Origin: Maea johnstoni
Taxonomy: Eukaryota; Annelida; Polychaeta; Spionida; Magelonidae
Direction of reading: 5' to 3'
DNA: 64,000 nt
Assembly: GCA_963942565.1 (NCBI GenBank)
Contig: OZ012685.1
Location: forward strand, 55,249,323-55,313,322
Positions within the stretch are counted from its first letter, which is position 1. Each line of letters opens with the position of its first letter. Shown one piece after another: positions 11,637 to 23,195 of the stretch. Below the pieces are notes generated by a model. That model worked only from the letters and a program-made list of their open reading frames with translations. It searched no databases and was not told the origin of the DNA. The translations under genes and the position numbers were made by a program.

Positions 11637-11782
11637 CTCAAATGACTGGAACTGTACCGCCACGGAGAATCCCTCAGGGACAGTTATCTTCCACACGCAC
11701 ACCTTGTTGGGCTTGTAATAGTCGGGGTAGTTGGGGCTGGAGAGCTGCCCTTGTTCTTTGATGATCTCCCCTCCACACACAG
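11637..11782 (-). CDS. BMP1/TLL: Tolloid exon: CUB2, first half
   Basis: Reads [20 protein letters not shown], then [20 protein letters not shown] and VAVQFQSFE, ending in phase 0 at GAG|gtaagc. Compare human [20 protein letters not shown] and QSFE. Here the canonical SPNYP turn is intact, unlike in CUB1. The acceptor (tcattctag) is unusual in that its upstream tract is a 560-bp ATT/ATC/AGT microsatellite rather than a normal polypyrimidine tract. Confidence 0.95.
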
Positions 11783-11783
11783 C

Positions 11784-11955
11784 TAGAATGATAATAATGA
11801 TGATAATTTCATGATAATGATAATAGTAATAATGGTAATGATAATAATAATGATGAGAATAATGATAATAATGATGAGAATAATAATGATAATAATAATA
11901 ATAATAATGATAATAATAATAATAATAATAATAATAGTAATAATGATAATAACAA

Positions 11956-12014
<59 letters not shown>

Positions 12015-12034
12015 TTACTACTACTAATAATAAC

Positions 12035-12069
<35 letters not shown>

Positions 12070-12153
12070 TAATAATAATGATAATAATAATGATAAGTAA
12101 TAATAATGATAAAGATAATGATAAAGATAATAATAATGATAATAAAAATAATA

Positions 12154-12184
<31 letters not shown>

Positions 12185-12213
12185 TAGGAATGATAATGAT
12201 AAAGATAATTATA

Positions 12214-12291
<78 letters not shown>

Positions 12292-12350
12292 ATAATAATA
12301 ATGATTATAATAATAATCATAATTATGATAATAATAATAACAATCTTTAT
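11784..12350 (+). repeat. Compound microsatellite (ATA/ATG/ACT)n
   Basis: About 565 bp of gataat, aataat and two (CTA)n blocks (11957-12026, 12215-12290). It starts within the acceptor region of the CUB2 exon at 11782. Confidence 0.97.
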
Positions 12351-13164
12351 GTAAAAAGGTAACTCAGTCCAATGGTAAGGATCTTCCCTGAGGCTGGACA
12401 TACAAGATTTATATCATGTTCAGGATCATGTATCACTGCTTAGATGCATAAAAACATCTAAGATCACTGTATGTTTTATATGGCTATCACTGGGGCTTGA
12501 CGGATAACATTAAAACATTGGCTTGTGGGTGCGAGCTGTGGCAGCCTGATGTGTGAACCAACCACATCCCCAGGGCATGCGAGACTGGGGAACTAATACA
12601 ATTTGCTCTATACAGCACGCTTTATAAATGTTTACACAAGGGTTTTCCCTGTGCTTCCAGTCTAGTGGAGATGAGTAGAACCTCGGCACTCAGGCGCGCG
12701 GCCGGCGCTCTTCTGTGCTGTGAGGGAAGAATGTGCTGGGGCCGGAGAGGGCCGCCCCATGCTGTGATTCGGGCGACAGTCGGGAGAACTGTCTGCCCAC
12801 CTCTTATTCGCCCCGAATGGGCAGCGGCAATAAATAATACTCCATGTCTAGCCGGCCCCAAAATTCTGCATGTTTTTGTCGAAATCACAGACAGAATTTT
12901 GATTAGGTTCATTCTCATGGCATCTCAGGGTTAGACCTCTTGTGTGCTCCCACTTGACCCTTTATGTAAACACGTTGTAAAAAAGGGGGGCTCCTAGGTG
13001 GCGTCGATGGCTCGTCAGCTGTTATTGATCGTCTTGAGGGGCTTCAAGGGTGTGGCTTGATTCACCTTAAGATCAGGGGTTATGCTTCTTAAGATGATGT
13101 GCTTACACTGTAACTATCTTCATGAGATTGAGCTTGGAAGGGAAATATTGCTGATTGAAATTAA
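12351..13164. other. Intronic sequence with a GC-rich island (12660-12900)
   Basis: The island is CpG-rich (gcgcgcggccggcgc) in otherwise AT-rich DNA and contains the inverted pairs ctgcccac/gaatgggcag and ggggccgg/ccggcccc. Both strands are open for about 90 codons without family resemblance. Could be a regulatory island or a foreign insert. Confidence 0.4.
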
Positions 13165-13640
13165 TGCCTCTTCCGGATTTTATAGATTATCTTTACTCAT
13201 CCACTGGATTTGGAGATGCTGCCATAAGATGATTCTATAGATTTATAAGAGAACTTGCACTTTGTTCCAGAAAAATTTTCCCCCCAGATTTTATAGATTA
13301 TCTCTACTAGTCCAGCTGGATTTGGATATTCTGCCATAAGATGATTCTATAAATCATTAAGAGATCGAACTTGCACTTTGATTCTGAAAAATTATGTCTC
13401 CTCCAGATTTGATAGATTATCTCTACTAATCCACTGGATTTGGAGATGCCGCCGTAAGATGATTTTGTAGATTATCTCTACTAGTCCAGCTGTATAAGGA
13501 TATTCTGCCATAGGATGATTTTGTAGATTATTAAGAAAACTCACTGTGTTTCTGAAAAAATGTTCCCCAAAGATAGTATAGATTATCTCTACTGGTCCAA
13601 TAGAGTTTGAGATTCTTCTTAAGAGATAATCCCATAAAGT
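13165..13640 (+). repeat. Minisatellite, about 115-bp unit
   Basis: Four to five diverged units, each with gattatctctactagtcca and ctgccataagatgattctat. Unit starts near 13175, 13286, 13405 (partial), 13471 and 13571. Confidence 0.85.
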
Positions 13641-13775
13641 ATTAGGAAAACAGTGCTACCTGATTTAGTAATGCATTTTTGAAATCTTAAATATTGTCTT
13701 ATAATTATACAGATTTGGAGATTCCTTAATAGGGCTTTTACTGATCGATCAAAGAACTCTTTCATTTGTTTCCTC

Positions 13776-13984
13776 AATACTTCCAATGCTAATGCTGATT
13801 TCGTCCAGAGCACAATTAAATTTAGGATGCAAAGAATTTTGAAAACCATCTAAACCATGTTGGTATTCATTGGATAGCTCTCACTGAGTACTCTCCCATG
13901 AGTACCCATGTTCCAGTAATTTTTCAGCTTTTGTTTGCATCATTTTGCATTGGCAAAATTAGCCACCAGCAGTGTAAGGGTTAA
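13776..13984 (+). mobile_element. Family A element
   Basis: tacttccaatgctaatgctg to agcagtgtaagggttaa; left TTAA worn. Confidence 0.82.
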
Positions 13985-14250
13985 CGGATTAATGATCTGA
14001 GAATAAGGTGTACGCATTTCGCAGTACCCTGTGAACCAGGGATGCAGACAGATCCTGGTTCAATGTTATGGCACCTTCTTGCATGCCATACTCTAACCAG
14101 CTTTCCAAGAACTCTGCTGCAGAAATATTGTACGCGCAGGTAATGATTTGTTATCTTTTTCATCTTTGAGGAATGTGGGGAACTTATAAATTCTCTACAT
14201 TCTAATCAGGGAATAACTAACGCATTCTGCATCTAAGAGGTGATTCAGCT

Positions 14251-14702
14251 TTAACCCAGTAATGCTTAACCTTTCCATTCTAAGGCTACTTTTATCCAAA
14301 GCATGCGGATGCAAATATTTTTGAAAAACTTCTAAATCAACCCTGTCATGTTGGTATTCATAAATGGATAACTCTTGCTGAGTACTCTCTGTGAGATGAG
14401 TACCCATGTGCAGGGGTTTCATGAATTTTTCATTTCTTTTTGCATTATTTTATAATGGCTAAATTACATCACAAGAGTTATGAGTTCTTTCAGAAATTGT
14501 CTTCTGGACCTCTTATACTTTTGACAATAATTTTGGAGTTAAGAATGATTTTACAAAATATTTGAAGGAGAGTAGTTGATAATGTCCTGATCAACATTTC
14601 TCCATCAAATATTTTTCCAGGTATGCTTTTGCCTTTTTTACCTGAAATATTTCTTTTGAATTTTGAGGCTGCTTTTGGCCGCTCTGAGCATTAATGTGTT
14701 AA
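14251..14702 (+). mobile_element. Family B element interrupted by a family A element
   Basis: Left end ttaacccagtaatgc at 14251; resumes at 14480 with gagttctttcagaaattgtc and runs through aatatttgaaggagag to gagcattaatgtgttaa. Removing the insert leaves about 235 bp. Confidence 0.85.
14266..14480 (+). mobile_element. Family A element nested in family B
   Basis: ttaacctttccattctaagg to the worn right end cacaagagtta. Inserted at the atgcTTAA site of family B. Confidence 0.82.
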
Positions 14703-14839
14703 CCCTTTCCCGCCCAGAGTGTCAATATGGACCAAAGATCCACAAACCCCCTTGACTAGCACTATACTCTTTCTCCAATATCATCTGCTATGGGTAGGTG
14801 TGAAATATTTAAAAGAAATAATTTTGCATAAGATAGTTC

Positions 14840-15052
14840 TTAACCCTTATGCTTCTGGTGACTAATTTGGTCAATACAAAATATGATGCAAAAACCTGAA
14901 AAATGACTGAAACCCTTGAAAATAGGTACTTATATGAGAATACTCAGCGCGAGCTATCTAATGAATAACAACATTACAGGGTTTAGATGGTTTCAAAAAC
15001 CTTTGCGTCGATGTGCTTTAGATGGAAGTAGCCTCAGCATTGGAAGAGTTAA
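14840..15052 (-). mobile_element. Family A element, reverse; left half of second head-to-head pair
   Basis: ttaacccttatgcttctgg to cagcattggaagagttaa; right TTAA shared with the next copy. Confidence 0.87.
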
Positions 15053-15265
15053 CGCTTTCAGTGCTGAGGCTACTTTTGTCGAAAGCACAAGAACGCAAAG
15101 ATTTTGAAACACCACCCAAACCCTGTCAAATTGGTATTCATTAGAAAAGTTCTCGCTGAGTACCCTAAGATAAGTACAGGACGGCCAGGGTTTCAATAAT
15201 TTTGCAGGTTTTTTTTGCAATACTTTATATTGGCTGATTATAGCCACCAGCAGCATAAGGGTTAA
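15049..15265 (+). mobile_element. Family A element, forward; right half of second head-to-head pair
   Basis: ttaacgctttcagtgctgag to cagcataagggttaa. Confidence 0.88.
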
Positions 15266-15513
15266 AAGAAATTGTGCATGAGATAGTTCTCCTAACAGCA
15301 ACTGTCCTGACTAGCACTAGACTGTTTCTCCGATGATATCGCTGGGCATGGTTGGGCTAATAGAGCAGTAATCAAGTGTCTGATTGTGTGTAAGCTGTGG
15401 GTATCGCAGACCCGCACAGAGGGAGGTCGTCTCCGATCTGTCGATCGCTGCTATCTCATCTGGCCACGATGCCTTGTTTTGCTTCCCCCAGGCCCTTACT
15501 AATGAACCTCCAT

Positions 15514-15985
15514 TTTAACCCCTTAATGCCAACAGCAGTCTGACAATTTCGATGAAATACTACAGGCAAAAGCATAATTAGGAAAATATTCAATTGAAAA
15601 ATAACCCATTAATACTTACAGGGGCCAAAGGCAGCCTGACAATTTTGATTAAATGCTGCAGGCAAAAGCATGGTTAGAAAAATATTTAATGGAGAAATAT
15701 TAATTAAAACGTTATCAACAAAATTCATTCAAATATTTTGTGAAAATCATTCTCAATTTTAACCCATTGATACTCACAGCGGCCAAAATCAGCCTGACAA
15801 TTTTGATGAAATACTACAGGCAAAAGCATGGTTAGAAAAATATTCAATGGAGAAATATTGATAATAACATTACCAACAAAATTCCTTCAAATATTTTGCA
15901 AAATCATTCGCAATTTCAAATTTATCATCAAAAGTATCTTAGATCCAGAAGATAAGTTATAGAGGAGCTCTTAAGTATGAATGAG
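15514..15985 (-). repeat. Array of partial family B copies
   Basis: Three successive reverse-oriented starts: ttaaccccttaatgcc (15514), aacccattaatacttac (15602) and ttaacccattgatactc (15760). The last continues to the far arm and ends near tcttaagtatgaatg. Confidence 0.82.
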
Positions 15986-16618
15986 CGTAGAAGCAGGCCC
16001 TGACCATGTGGGGAAATATTTCAGAGAAAAGCATGTTTGGAAAAACATTTGAAGGCAAAATGTTAATTAGAACACTGCTAATAACTCTCTTAGAGAGGGC
16101 AAGTTGAAATTCCAAAACTGATTAAATGAATGAGCATATGAAATGTACATGAATTGAATATTTTGGTGGGCAAGTTGAATGAAATGAATGAATCCTATAT
16201 ATAAAGCAATAAAGCAACTGCACAATCACATCCTTCAAATTAATCTTTTGGCAACTTTGCAAGTTTTTTTTCTCCAATTAAGCGTAATTGACATGAAAAC
16301 GTCTGTTGCCAAAAAGTAAAGTTATGACCATGATTGCTTTTTACTGATTGCTTATTTCCTATAACATTCCATTATATTTGTTTATTTTACTGATAGATTC
16401 TAGAGAAATGAAGGAGAGCCCTGATTGATTTTTAACATAGAGGTTAAAATGCACACAATAGCTGCATTGTTCCCCTGTGTATTTCATGTGTACGTTTCAT
16501 GTACATTACAACATCCTGACCACCAGGGACGAATGCCACAGGAAGATGGCTATGGTTTACCACACTTGTAGGCTGTTTCCTCATAGCATACATCTAGATA
16601 GACTAATAAGAAACTCAA
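15986..16618. other. Intronic sequence, mostly unrecognised
   Basis: 16030-16090 resembles worn family B arm (tttgaaggcaaaatgttaat). Otherwise nothing seen. Confidence 0.45.
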
Positions 16619-16793
16619 TGTCAGCCTGCCCTTATTAGGATTAACCCTTATGCTGAATAAGCATATTAAAAGGTATGTGAAGGTACATGTGTACATGAAT
16701 AAGAATCAGATTTTTTGACGGGCAGGTTGACTGAAATGAATAATTCATAAATATAAATGTCAGCCTGCCCTTATTAGGATTAACCCTTATGCT
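16619..16793 (+). repeat. 35-bp direct duplication with family A start
   Basis: gtcagcctgcccttattagg and the following attaacccttatgctg occur at 16619 and again at 16759. The first copy has only the element's first bases, the second the full element. Confidence 0.82.
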
Positions 16794-17057
16794 GCTGGCA
16801 GATAATTTGGCTGATACAAAATGATGCAAAAAACCTGGAAAATGACTGAAACCCTGACACATGGGTATTCATCTAAGAGTACTCAGCGAGAGCTATCGAA
16901 TGAATACCAACATGACAGGGTTTAGATGGTTTTCAGGTTCTCATTTGATAGTACTCCACACATGCTTTCTAATGAATACCAACATGACAGGGCTAAGATG
17001 ATATACAAATATTTGTGGAGTTTTGTAAAATGAACAAAAGTAGACTCAGCATTCCAA
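16780..17057 (-). mobile_element. Family A element, reverse, internally duplicated
   Basis: Starts ttaacccttatgctgctgg. The segment with gaataccaacatgacagggt (16903) is repeated at 16974. Ends near cagcattcc without gggttaa. Confidence 0.8.
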
Positions 17058-18292
17058 AAAAGGTCCAATGGTATCTTGCGTCATTGCACTGCCACGGCAA
17101 TATGTACTTAATGCCGTGCACACACACACACTGCTTTAGGAGCAAGAGAACCAGAACTAGCAAGTCCATGTAAACATATGTAGCGTATGTGATCAGGTCC
17201 ATGTAATGAATAGGATTCCTAGTGGCCATATCAATTGATCTCACACTTAATCCAGCCACAGGCACCAAAACACTTCCACCGACATCAGCAACCGCTATAT
17301 AAATAATACTCTTTGCGTATCTGCATCCTGAAGCATCAAAGTGCCCACAAGTCTTGCAGTGCAAGTAGGAATTGAAAATAATTGGCATTTTGCCAGGAGT
17401 CGGTAAGTCTGAAGTGAGGTGGCGATAAAAAATAATTCTATCCTGGGTAATATGTCTAGTTGTCCGGTAGGGAAGTAAGGCAAGGTTTTTGTGGCTGATT
17501 GGCAGAGGGGGTGATAACCACATGTTCCTTATAATTCATAGATCGCCTTTCCGAAGTGCGGTTAAAATGATAGTTTTAATACAACAAGCTTAGTATACAA
17601 GTCAGGTTCTTAGCCAGGATTTCAAAAATGCCTGTCCAAAACAGCAATTGCAAAGTTTTATGCCTGTCCTGATTTAGCCACTAATCTACTTCAAATCCTT
17701 ATACCAACTACACAAAAAAGCCAATTTACACTTCAGCTATGTCCTGAAAGATGCTTTGTTTGGAAAATATTTGGTTATTACCCCCAAAAAGCCAAAATTG
17801 AAAATTCTTTATAGAAATTTTTGTCTGTCTAAAAAGGAGGTTTTCAGGAAAATGTCTGTCCAAAAGACCGACAGGAAGGGTCCTGGCTTAGTCCCAATTT
17901 ACAAGTCAGGGTTTTATATTGGTGAATTTGATGAATTAAGAAGTGCCCAATGCTCAGTAGATTGCGATTGTTAAAGTACAGAATATGATATGAATACCTT
18001 TGGTGATACTACATATTGATGTGGGTTCTACAGATTGTATGTCATTTTTGATTTCATGTCAACCCATTTCTTTTTTTGGCAATGTTGCCTGCTGCTATCG
18101 TGCTGTTGTTGACCTGATTGATATGCAATAACAAAAGCCATAAGGTGATACAGGAAATAGAATCACTAGAGACTTTTATTCCTGACTATTTAATCAAACA
18201 TTATCCCAATCACAAACTCAATTATTTAAACCTATAAAATGGCTAGATTTGGTCATACTTTTGCTCATACACTAATAATCCAGAGCATGAGA
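17058..18292. other. Intronic sequence with one long unrecognised ORF
   Basis: The minus strand is open from 17523 to 16993 (176 codons). The last 22 or so codons are family A sequence. It has a hydrophobic stretch (YVYMDLLVLVLLLL) but no family resemblance and no clear splice sites, so probably chance. Rest unremarkable. Confidence 0.35.
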
Positions 18293-18412
18293 CGGTGTGT
18301 GAGAAAGTTGCCAGTGACTTGGAGTTATGCAGTGGTTTTCCCCGGGTACTTTGGTTTCCTCCACCAGTAACAACTGGCTAGTCACGACTTAGCCACAGTA
18401 TGGCATAAAAAA
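18293..18412 (+). mobile_element. V-SINE-like SINE, body fragment
   Basis: gagaaagttgccagtgactt, gggtactttggtttcctcca and the tail gccacagtatggc. Head missing. Confidence 0.7.
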
Positions 18413-18498
18413 AATCCTGAGCATGACCATGAAAAAAGTCCAAGGATTTGGAAGGGCAAGGTTCTTCATACACCAGAGAAAACGACCAAGATTCTTAC

Positions 18499-18618
18499 CT
18501 TCGTAGCTGGCTCCGAATCCCTTTCCTTTACTGCCCTGAGAGGAGCGGTATTCAATCCACATGCGGCTATCAGATGAGACTAGGGTGCCGGGCAGTTTAC
18601 CACTTCCACAAAACTTTC
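18499..18618 (-). CDS. BMP1/TLL: Tolloid exon: CUB1, last third
   Basis: Acceptor gttccag and donor GAAG|gtaaga. Reads [20 protein letters not shown], then [19 protein letters not shown], matching human [25 protein letters not shown] and GKGFFAVYEA. It closes CUB1. Separated from the previous exon by only 378 bp, most of that intron being a family A element (18763-18974). Confidence 0.94.
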
Positions 18619-18762
18619 CTGGAACACAAAGAACAAAATGAATATAGATAAATGAATATGAATATGAGGTAATTTTTTCCAGGTTTGGGAACTGTCATGG
18701 ATCTTGACCAATCGCGGACGAATCACAGGTGGGGATAACTTTCCAGAAATGATAATCACAGA

Positions 18763-18974
18763 TTATCCCTTAAGCTGCTGGTAGCTAATTTTGCCTATAC
18801 GAAATGGTGCAAAAAACCTAAAAAATCACAGAAACCCTGGCACACTGGTACTCATCTCAGAATACTCAGCGAGAGTTATCCAATGAATACCAACAAGGCA
18901 GGGTTTGAATGTTTTTCAAAAATTTTTGCATCCTTGTGCTTTGTACGAAAGTAGCCTCAGCATTGGAAGGGTTG
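18763..18974 (-). mobile_element. Family A element, reverse, 23 bp from a splice donor
   Basis: ttatcccttaagctgctgg to cagcattggaagggttga. Occupies most of the 378-bp CUB1 intron. Confidence 0.85.
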
Positions 18975-18996
18975 AGATAATAGTAAAGTGCCTTAC

Positions 18997-19221
18997 CTAA
19001 GATAGGTGATCTAAGCCAATGGCCATCGCGAACTTCGAGGTAGTCTGTATCACAGTTAGGCGAGGCGGGGATGTCTAAGCCAGTGATATTGAGGACGATC
19101 TTCTCTCCGTGTGTGGCAGATATCCTCCAATGGCAGAGGTTCTCTTTCTGCTCTGCGGCCTTGACATCACGGGCGGGAGAGGCGAATGTACCCGTGGATT
19201 CTTGTAATGTTCGACCACAAG
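18997..19221 (-). CDS. BMP1/TLL: Tolloid exon: CUB1, first two thirds
   Basis: Acceptor tttttcag and donor TTAG|gtaagg. Reads CGRTLQESTGTFASPARDVK, then AAEQKENLCHWRISATHGEK and further to [18 protein letters not shown]. Conserved CUB cysteines and the Ca-site-like DYLEVRDG are present, with one NIT sequon. Odd: the usual PxYP turn after the first SP (human SSPEYPNGY) is replaced by ARDVKAAEQK, so the first beta-turn of this CUB is atypical. A family A element ends 23 bp beyond the splice donor. Confidence 0.93.
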
Positions 19222-19522
19222 CTGAAAAAGAAAATAAAATTATCAAAATATGGTACACAGTGCATTAACTATATGTAAGCCCACTTGCCCAAGGTGCTTT
19301 TAAATAATATTCAAGAATTTGATTTGAATATTTTTCATCACTTTTTCTACCATTGCAGACCAAATCCATACCTTGTGCAGTGGTGAGACACAGTGGATAT
19401 ACACAGCACTTTAGACTGCTCAGCCATGGGGGAAACCCTGACTATTCTATTGATATTGTGTTGACCAAGGCATCTATTGTGAAATATTTGTAGGAGAAAT
19501 GTTGATTAAAACCAAACTCATA

Positions 19523-19755
19523 ACTGAAATTTGGAATTTCAATTTTCCGTCACTTTTCTGCCATATTGCGGCTCAGTCGTGACTAGCTATTTGTAAGTGG
19601 TGAGAGAAATCTGTCTAAAACCACCGCCTAATTCAAAGTCACTGGCGACTTTCTCACATGCCCCGGCCAGGATCAGAACCCCAAAAATATTGAGAGACAG
19701 TAGCAGTCAGTTGCAACTCATTGGACCACGCAGGCATTGGGGCAGGCCCTGACTC
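19523..19755 (-). mobile_element. V-SINE-like SINE, near full length, reverse
   Basis: Tail tttggaatttcaattttcc at the left, then ttctgccatattgcggctc, core remnant, gtcactggcgactttctcac, B-box-like ggatcagaacccc and head ttggaccacgcaggcattgg. Confidence 0.75.
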
Positions 19756-19927
19756 ATGATTTCTTTACAAATATTTTGAAACTTAAATTGATTCCAAAGC
19801 TTTTCTCAAAGCTGTCGTAGGTCCAGACAACATTTGATAAGAAGACATCCAGGCACGAATGAGTAGACATAATCTTGGAACACAATTATCCAGATCTACC
19901 TAGACATGAATTCCAATGATCTTCTCT

Positions 19928-20134
19928 TTAACCCTTATGCTAGTCTGGTGGTTAATTTGGCCATTACAAAATGATGCAAATAACCTGAAAAATTACTGAA
20001 ACCATGGCACATCAGTACTCATCTGAGAGTACTCAGTGAGAGCTTTTCAATGAATACCATTATGACAGGGCTTAGATGGTTTTCAAAAATCCTTGTGCTT
20101 CAGACGAAAGTGGCCTCAGTATTTGAAGGGTTAA
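19928..20134 (-). mobile_element. Family A element, reverse
   Basis: ttaacccttatgctagtctg to atttgaagggttaa. Confidence 0.87.
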
Positions 20135-20391
20135 ATGTCACTTCTCAGACCAAAGTCTGTTTAGGATTCAGCAAGTATGCCAGAAATTCATGAGTAATGC
20201 ATAAATATGTTGGCCATATTTCCTACTTCACAATACAAAGAATGACTCATGTAGTCCTTAGTATGCAGTAGAGAATGGAAGCATCAGTTACATGTGGGGC
20301 TTGGATTTGGCAACTTCTAGACAGTAAACGAGGAAGTAAATGCTATCCCTGTTTAAAATTAACCCTTTCGTTCTCAAAGACAATATCAATA

Positions 20392-20569
20392 CCTAACCCT
20401 TTAATGCTCAAAGCGGCTATAAGCAGCCTGATAATCTTGAAGAAATCTTGCAGTCCGAAGCAAAAGTAGGAGATAATTTGATGGAGAAATGTTAATCAGA
20501 ACATTACCAATGTAAAAATATATTTTTAAATCCTTCTCAATTCCAAAGTTATTTTCGTTCATGGGTTAA
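20392..20569 (-). mobile_element. Family B element, reverse
   Basis: ctaaccctttaatgctcaaa through tggagaaatgttaatcagaa to gttcatgggttaa; somewhat shortened. Confidence 0.75.
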
Positions 20570-21060
20570 TCAGCAATTACCTTCTCAGGATATAGCATTC
20601 TGACAAGTGCTTCAATAGAGAACAAACTTCCTTTCAGATTTTGCCCTTGGTAACTTTTTGAAAAATTCTTTTGAAGTATCGCTCATGGTAGGTATTTGAG
20701 CAATTTCTTTTCAAATATTGCTGCAAGTACATCTTTAATTTCAAACCGTCAGCAAAATGTTAGAGCCACAAGTGAGATATTAACTATCAGAATACACTTT
20801 TTTCAATTAGAGTTCAAAGGAGCACCTTTCAATTAACTATTCTTATGATACTTTTTATGAAAACACAAGCCGATGTGTAGGATCATATGAGGTTGCTCTC
20901 TGCTAAGTGCTATTAACTGACTAACATGGACCTTCCAGGAACAGGAACAAGTGGTGCACAGCTGGACTAAGACCTCAGTCGCTCAATGACCTTGACCTTT
21001 GCCTGTTAGTAGAGTGACTAAGTTGGCTACACCCTTGCCCCACATAGCGCCAGAAGGAAC
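20570..21060. other. Intronic sequence, nothing recognised
   Basis: No repeat end, ORF or motif of note. Confidence 0.5.
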
Positions 21061-21473
21061 TTAACCCAATAATGCTTAAACCTTATGCTGCTGGTGGCTA
21101 ATTAGGCCAGTACAAAATGATGCAAATTAATATGTGGAAATTGCTGAAATCCTGGCAAGCGAGTATTCATCAGAAAGCACTCAGTGAGAGCCATCTAATG
21201 AATACCAACATGACAGAGTTTAGATGATTTAAAAAAGTTTTTCGTGTCCTTGAAAGTGTCACAGCATCAGAAGGGTTAAGTGTTCCTCCAGAAATTGTCA
21301 TCTGGATGGATGATACTTTTGATAACAAATTTGGAATTGAAAATGATTTTACAAACTATTTGAAGCAGAATTGTTGGTAATGTTTTGATTGTCCTATCTG
21401 TATCAAATATTTTGTCTAGATTTCTCAATATTGACAGGCTGGATTTTGGCCACTGTGGGCATTAATGGGTTAA
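21061..21473 (+). mobile_element. Family B element interrupted by a family A element
   Basis: ttaacccaataatgc, interruption 21076-21279, then gtgttcctccagaaattgtc to gcattaatgggttaa. Confidence 0.87.
21076..21279 (-). mobile_element. Family A element nested in family B, reverse
   Basis: ttaaaccttatgctgctggt to atcagaagggttaa. Inserted at the same atgcTTAA site of family B as the copy at 14266, but in the opposite orientation. Confidence 0.87.
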
Positions 21474-21551
21474 ACAATTTATATGGGTATGCTTGGTATA
21501 ATAGAAACGTAATATTCTGACAACAAAGTAACATTTTAAGGAACATTTGAA

Positions 21552-21636
21552 TGAATTTTTGGAATTTTATTCATCATCACCTTTTCTGCCATTTTGCAGC
21601 TAAGTCATGACTCCCCAGTTAAAAGTGGCAACAGAT
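21552..21636 (-). mobile_element. V-SINE-like SINE, tail fragment
   Basis: tttttggaattttattcatc, accttttctgccattttgca, gctaagtcatgactcc. Confidence 0.55.
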
Positions 21637-21898
21637 CTCAGCTACATTTGGTAATGGATCTATAGCCTGCTGCCCAGATGCTGGGAATGCACTTGCTTTT
21701 CTGGGATAATGCTAGGAAAATGCAGAGATTTCCTAGGAAGTCTCAGCTACATTTGGTAAGGGATCTTAGCTTGCTTCTCAGATGTTGGGAATACCCAGGA
21801 TTTTCTGGGATGATGCTAGGAAAATACTAGGATTTCCTAGGAAGCTCAGCTACATGGTAAGGGATCTATAGCCTGCTACCCAGGTGCTTGCCAATGCA
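21636..21898 (+). repeat. Family C tandem array, about 103-bp unit
   Basis: agctacatttggtaa at 21640, 21745 and 21847; units contain gattttctgggatgatgcta and ggatttcctaggaag. Confidence 0.8.
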
Positions 21899-22075
21899 GT
21901 GTCGCAAGTATGTTTCACATTTACACTGAGAAAGGCCTATTTAAGTGACACATGTCACTTGTCATAACCTACATCCCAATGACACAACACAGCAGTTATC
22001 ACAAACTGGGCTCGATTATAACTTATGTCTACCTGCCGTGTAGGACAAGTGAACTCTGATAAAACCATATAAAAC

Positions 22076-22966
<891 letters not shown>

Positions 22967-23195
22967 TCAAAATCATCTATCTTTTGGAAAATGTTCCAAG
23001 GAGCCACGTCAATTAGAGCTCAACTTCAAATTGTTTTTGTAAACTTAGACTTCAGTCCAAAGTTCTTCTTAACAATATTTTACTTAGAAGACAGTATTTT
23101 ACAAGAATTCTCTGATGCAGGAACTGGTTGGAGACAAAGCACTGTATCAACCCACAATAGATCAGCAGGGAATATTAAGAGAAAACTGGGGTTGC

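Larger units (their letters stand above)
14751..15355 (+). repeat. Tandem duplication holding a family A pair
   Basis: 14809-14840 (ttaaaagaaataattttgca, then taagatagttct) recurs at 15262-15290, and ttgactagcactatactc (14753) recurs at 15307. The two family A elements sit at the TTAA of the second unit. Confidence 0.78.

Noticed and set aside
16993-17523. 176-codon minus-strand ORF with a hydrophobic segment
   Set aside because: The end is family A sequence, no family resemblance, and no promoter or splice signals that set it apart; most likely a chance open frame.
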